The position numbers were made by a program, and so were the translations under genes. The notes under the pieces are model-generated. The model had not been told where the DNA came from. It was given only the letters and a program-made list of their open reading frames with translations, and made no database searches. Of a stretch of 5,130 bases of DNA, positions 5,067 through 5,130 are shown piece after piece. Positions within the stretch are counted from its first letter, which is position 1. Every line of letters starts with the position of its first letter. Source of the stretch: Pseudomonadota bacterium (GTDB taxonomy: Bacteria > BMS3Abin14); assembly GCA_030636965.1 (NCBI GenBank), contig DAOVVW010000110.1, forward strand, positions 1 through 5,130, given 5' to 3'.

Positions 5067-5130
5067 CGGTCATCTTCAGTATAACCTGACCGATTCCGTC
5101 TTAAAGATCAGCGAAACCTCCGAACCAAGA

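Overview
The window (about 50% GC) reads as chromosomal DNA of an anaerobic, selenium- and tungsten-using bacterium. The combination of a tungsten aldehyde oxidoreductase with a polyferredoxin partner, a glutaredoxin-like selenoprotein of a type I associate with sulfate-reducing and syntrophic Desulfobacterota (Deltaproteobacteria), and intergenic CACAGAG-type inverted repeats all point that way. This is inference; there is no rRNA or marker gene here.

Layout, left to right. Positions 1-165 hold no gene but several short inverted repeats. A two-CBS-domain protein lies on the minus strand (166-651). It is divergent from a small four-helix membrane protein on the plus strand (861-1226) that is built from two tandem copies of one unit. 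A plus-strand cytosolic protein of unknown function follows (1401-2006). Convergent to it, on the minus strand, is a gene that ordinary ORF calling misses (2084-2311). It is a 75-residue glutaredoxin-like protein whose reading frame contains two in-frame UGA codons, at positions 14 (U-P-Y-T, in place of the CPYC of glutaredoxin) and 73 (G-T-U-G-V at the C terminus). Each UGA is followed at the right distance by a SECIS-like hairpin, and the second hairpin lies beyond the stop codon.

Divergent from the selenoprotein gene, across a 187-bp control region, is a two-gene plus-strand operon. It encodes a 176-residue ferredoxin with sixteen cysteines for four [4Fe-4S] clusters (2499-3029) and, overlapping it by 8 bases, a 602-residue tungsten aldehyde:ferredoxin oxidoreductase family enzyme (3022-4830) with all four cluster cysteines and both pterin-binding motifs. 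The last 300 bases contain no gene. They hold a composite inverted-repeat element of about 210 bp (4854-5066).

How the genes may work together. The ferredoxin and the AOR-type protein should form an electron-transferring oxidoreductase of the AorAB/BamBC type, oxidising an aldehyde or running the reverse reaction. The selenoprotein probably does thiol/selenol redox chemistry. Any functional link between it and the AOR operon rests only on the shared divergent promoter region.
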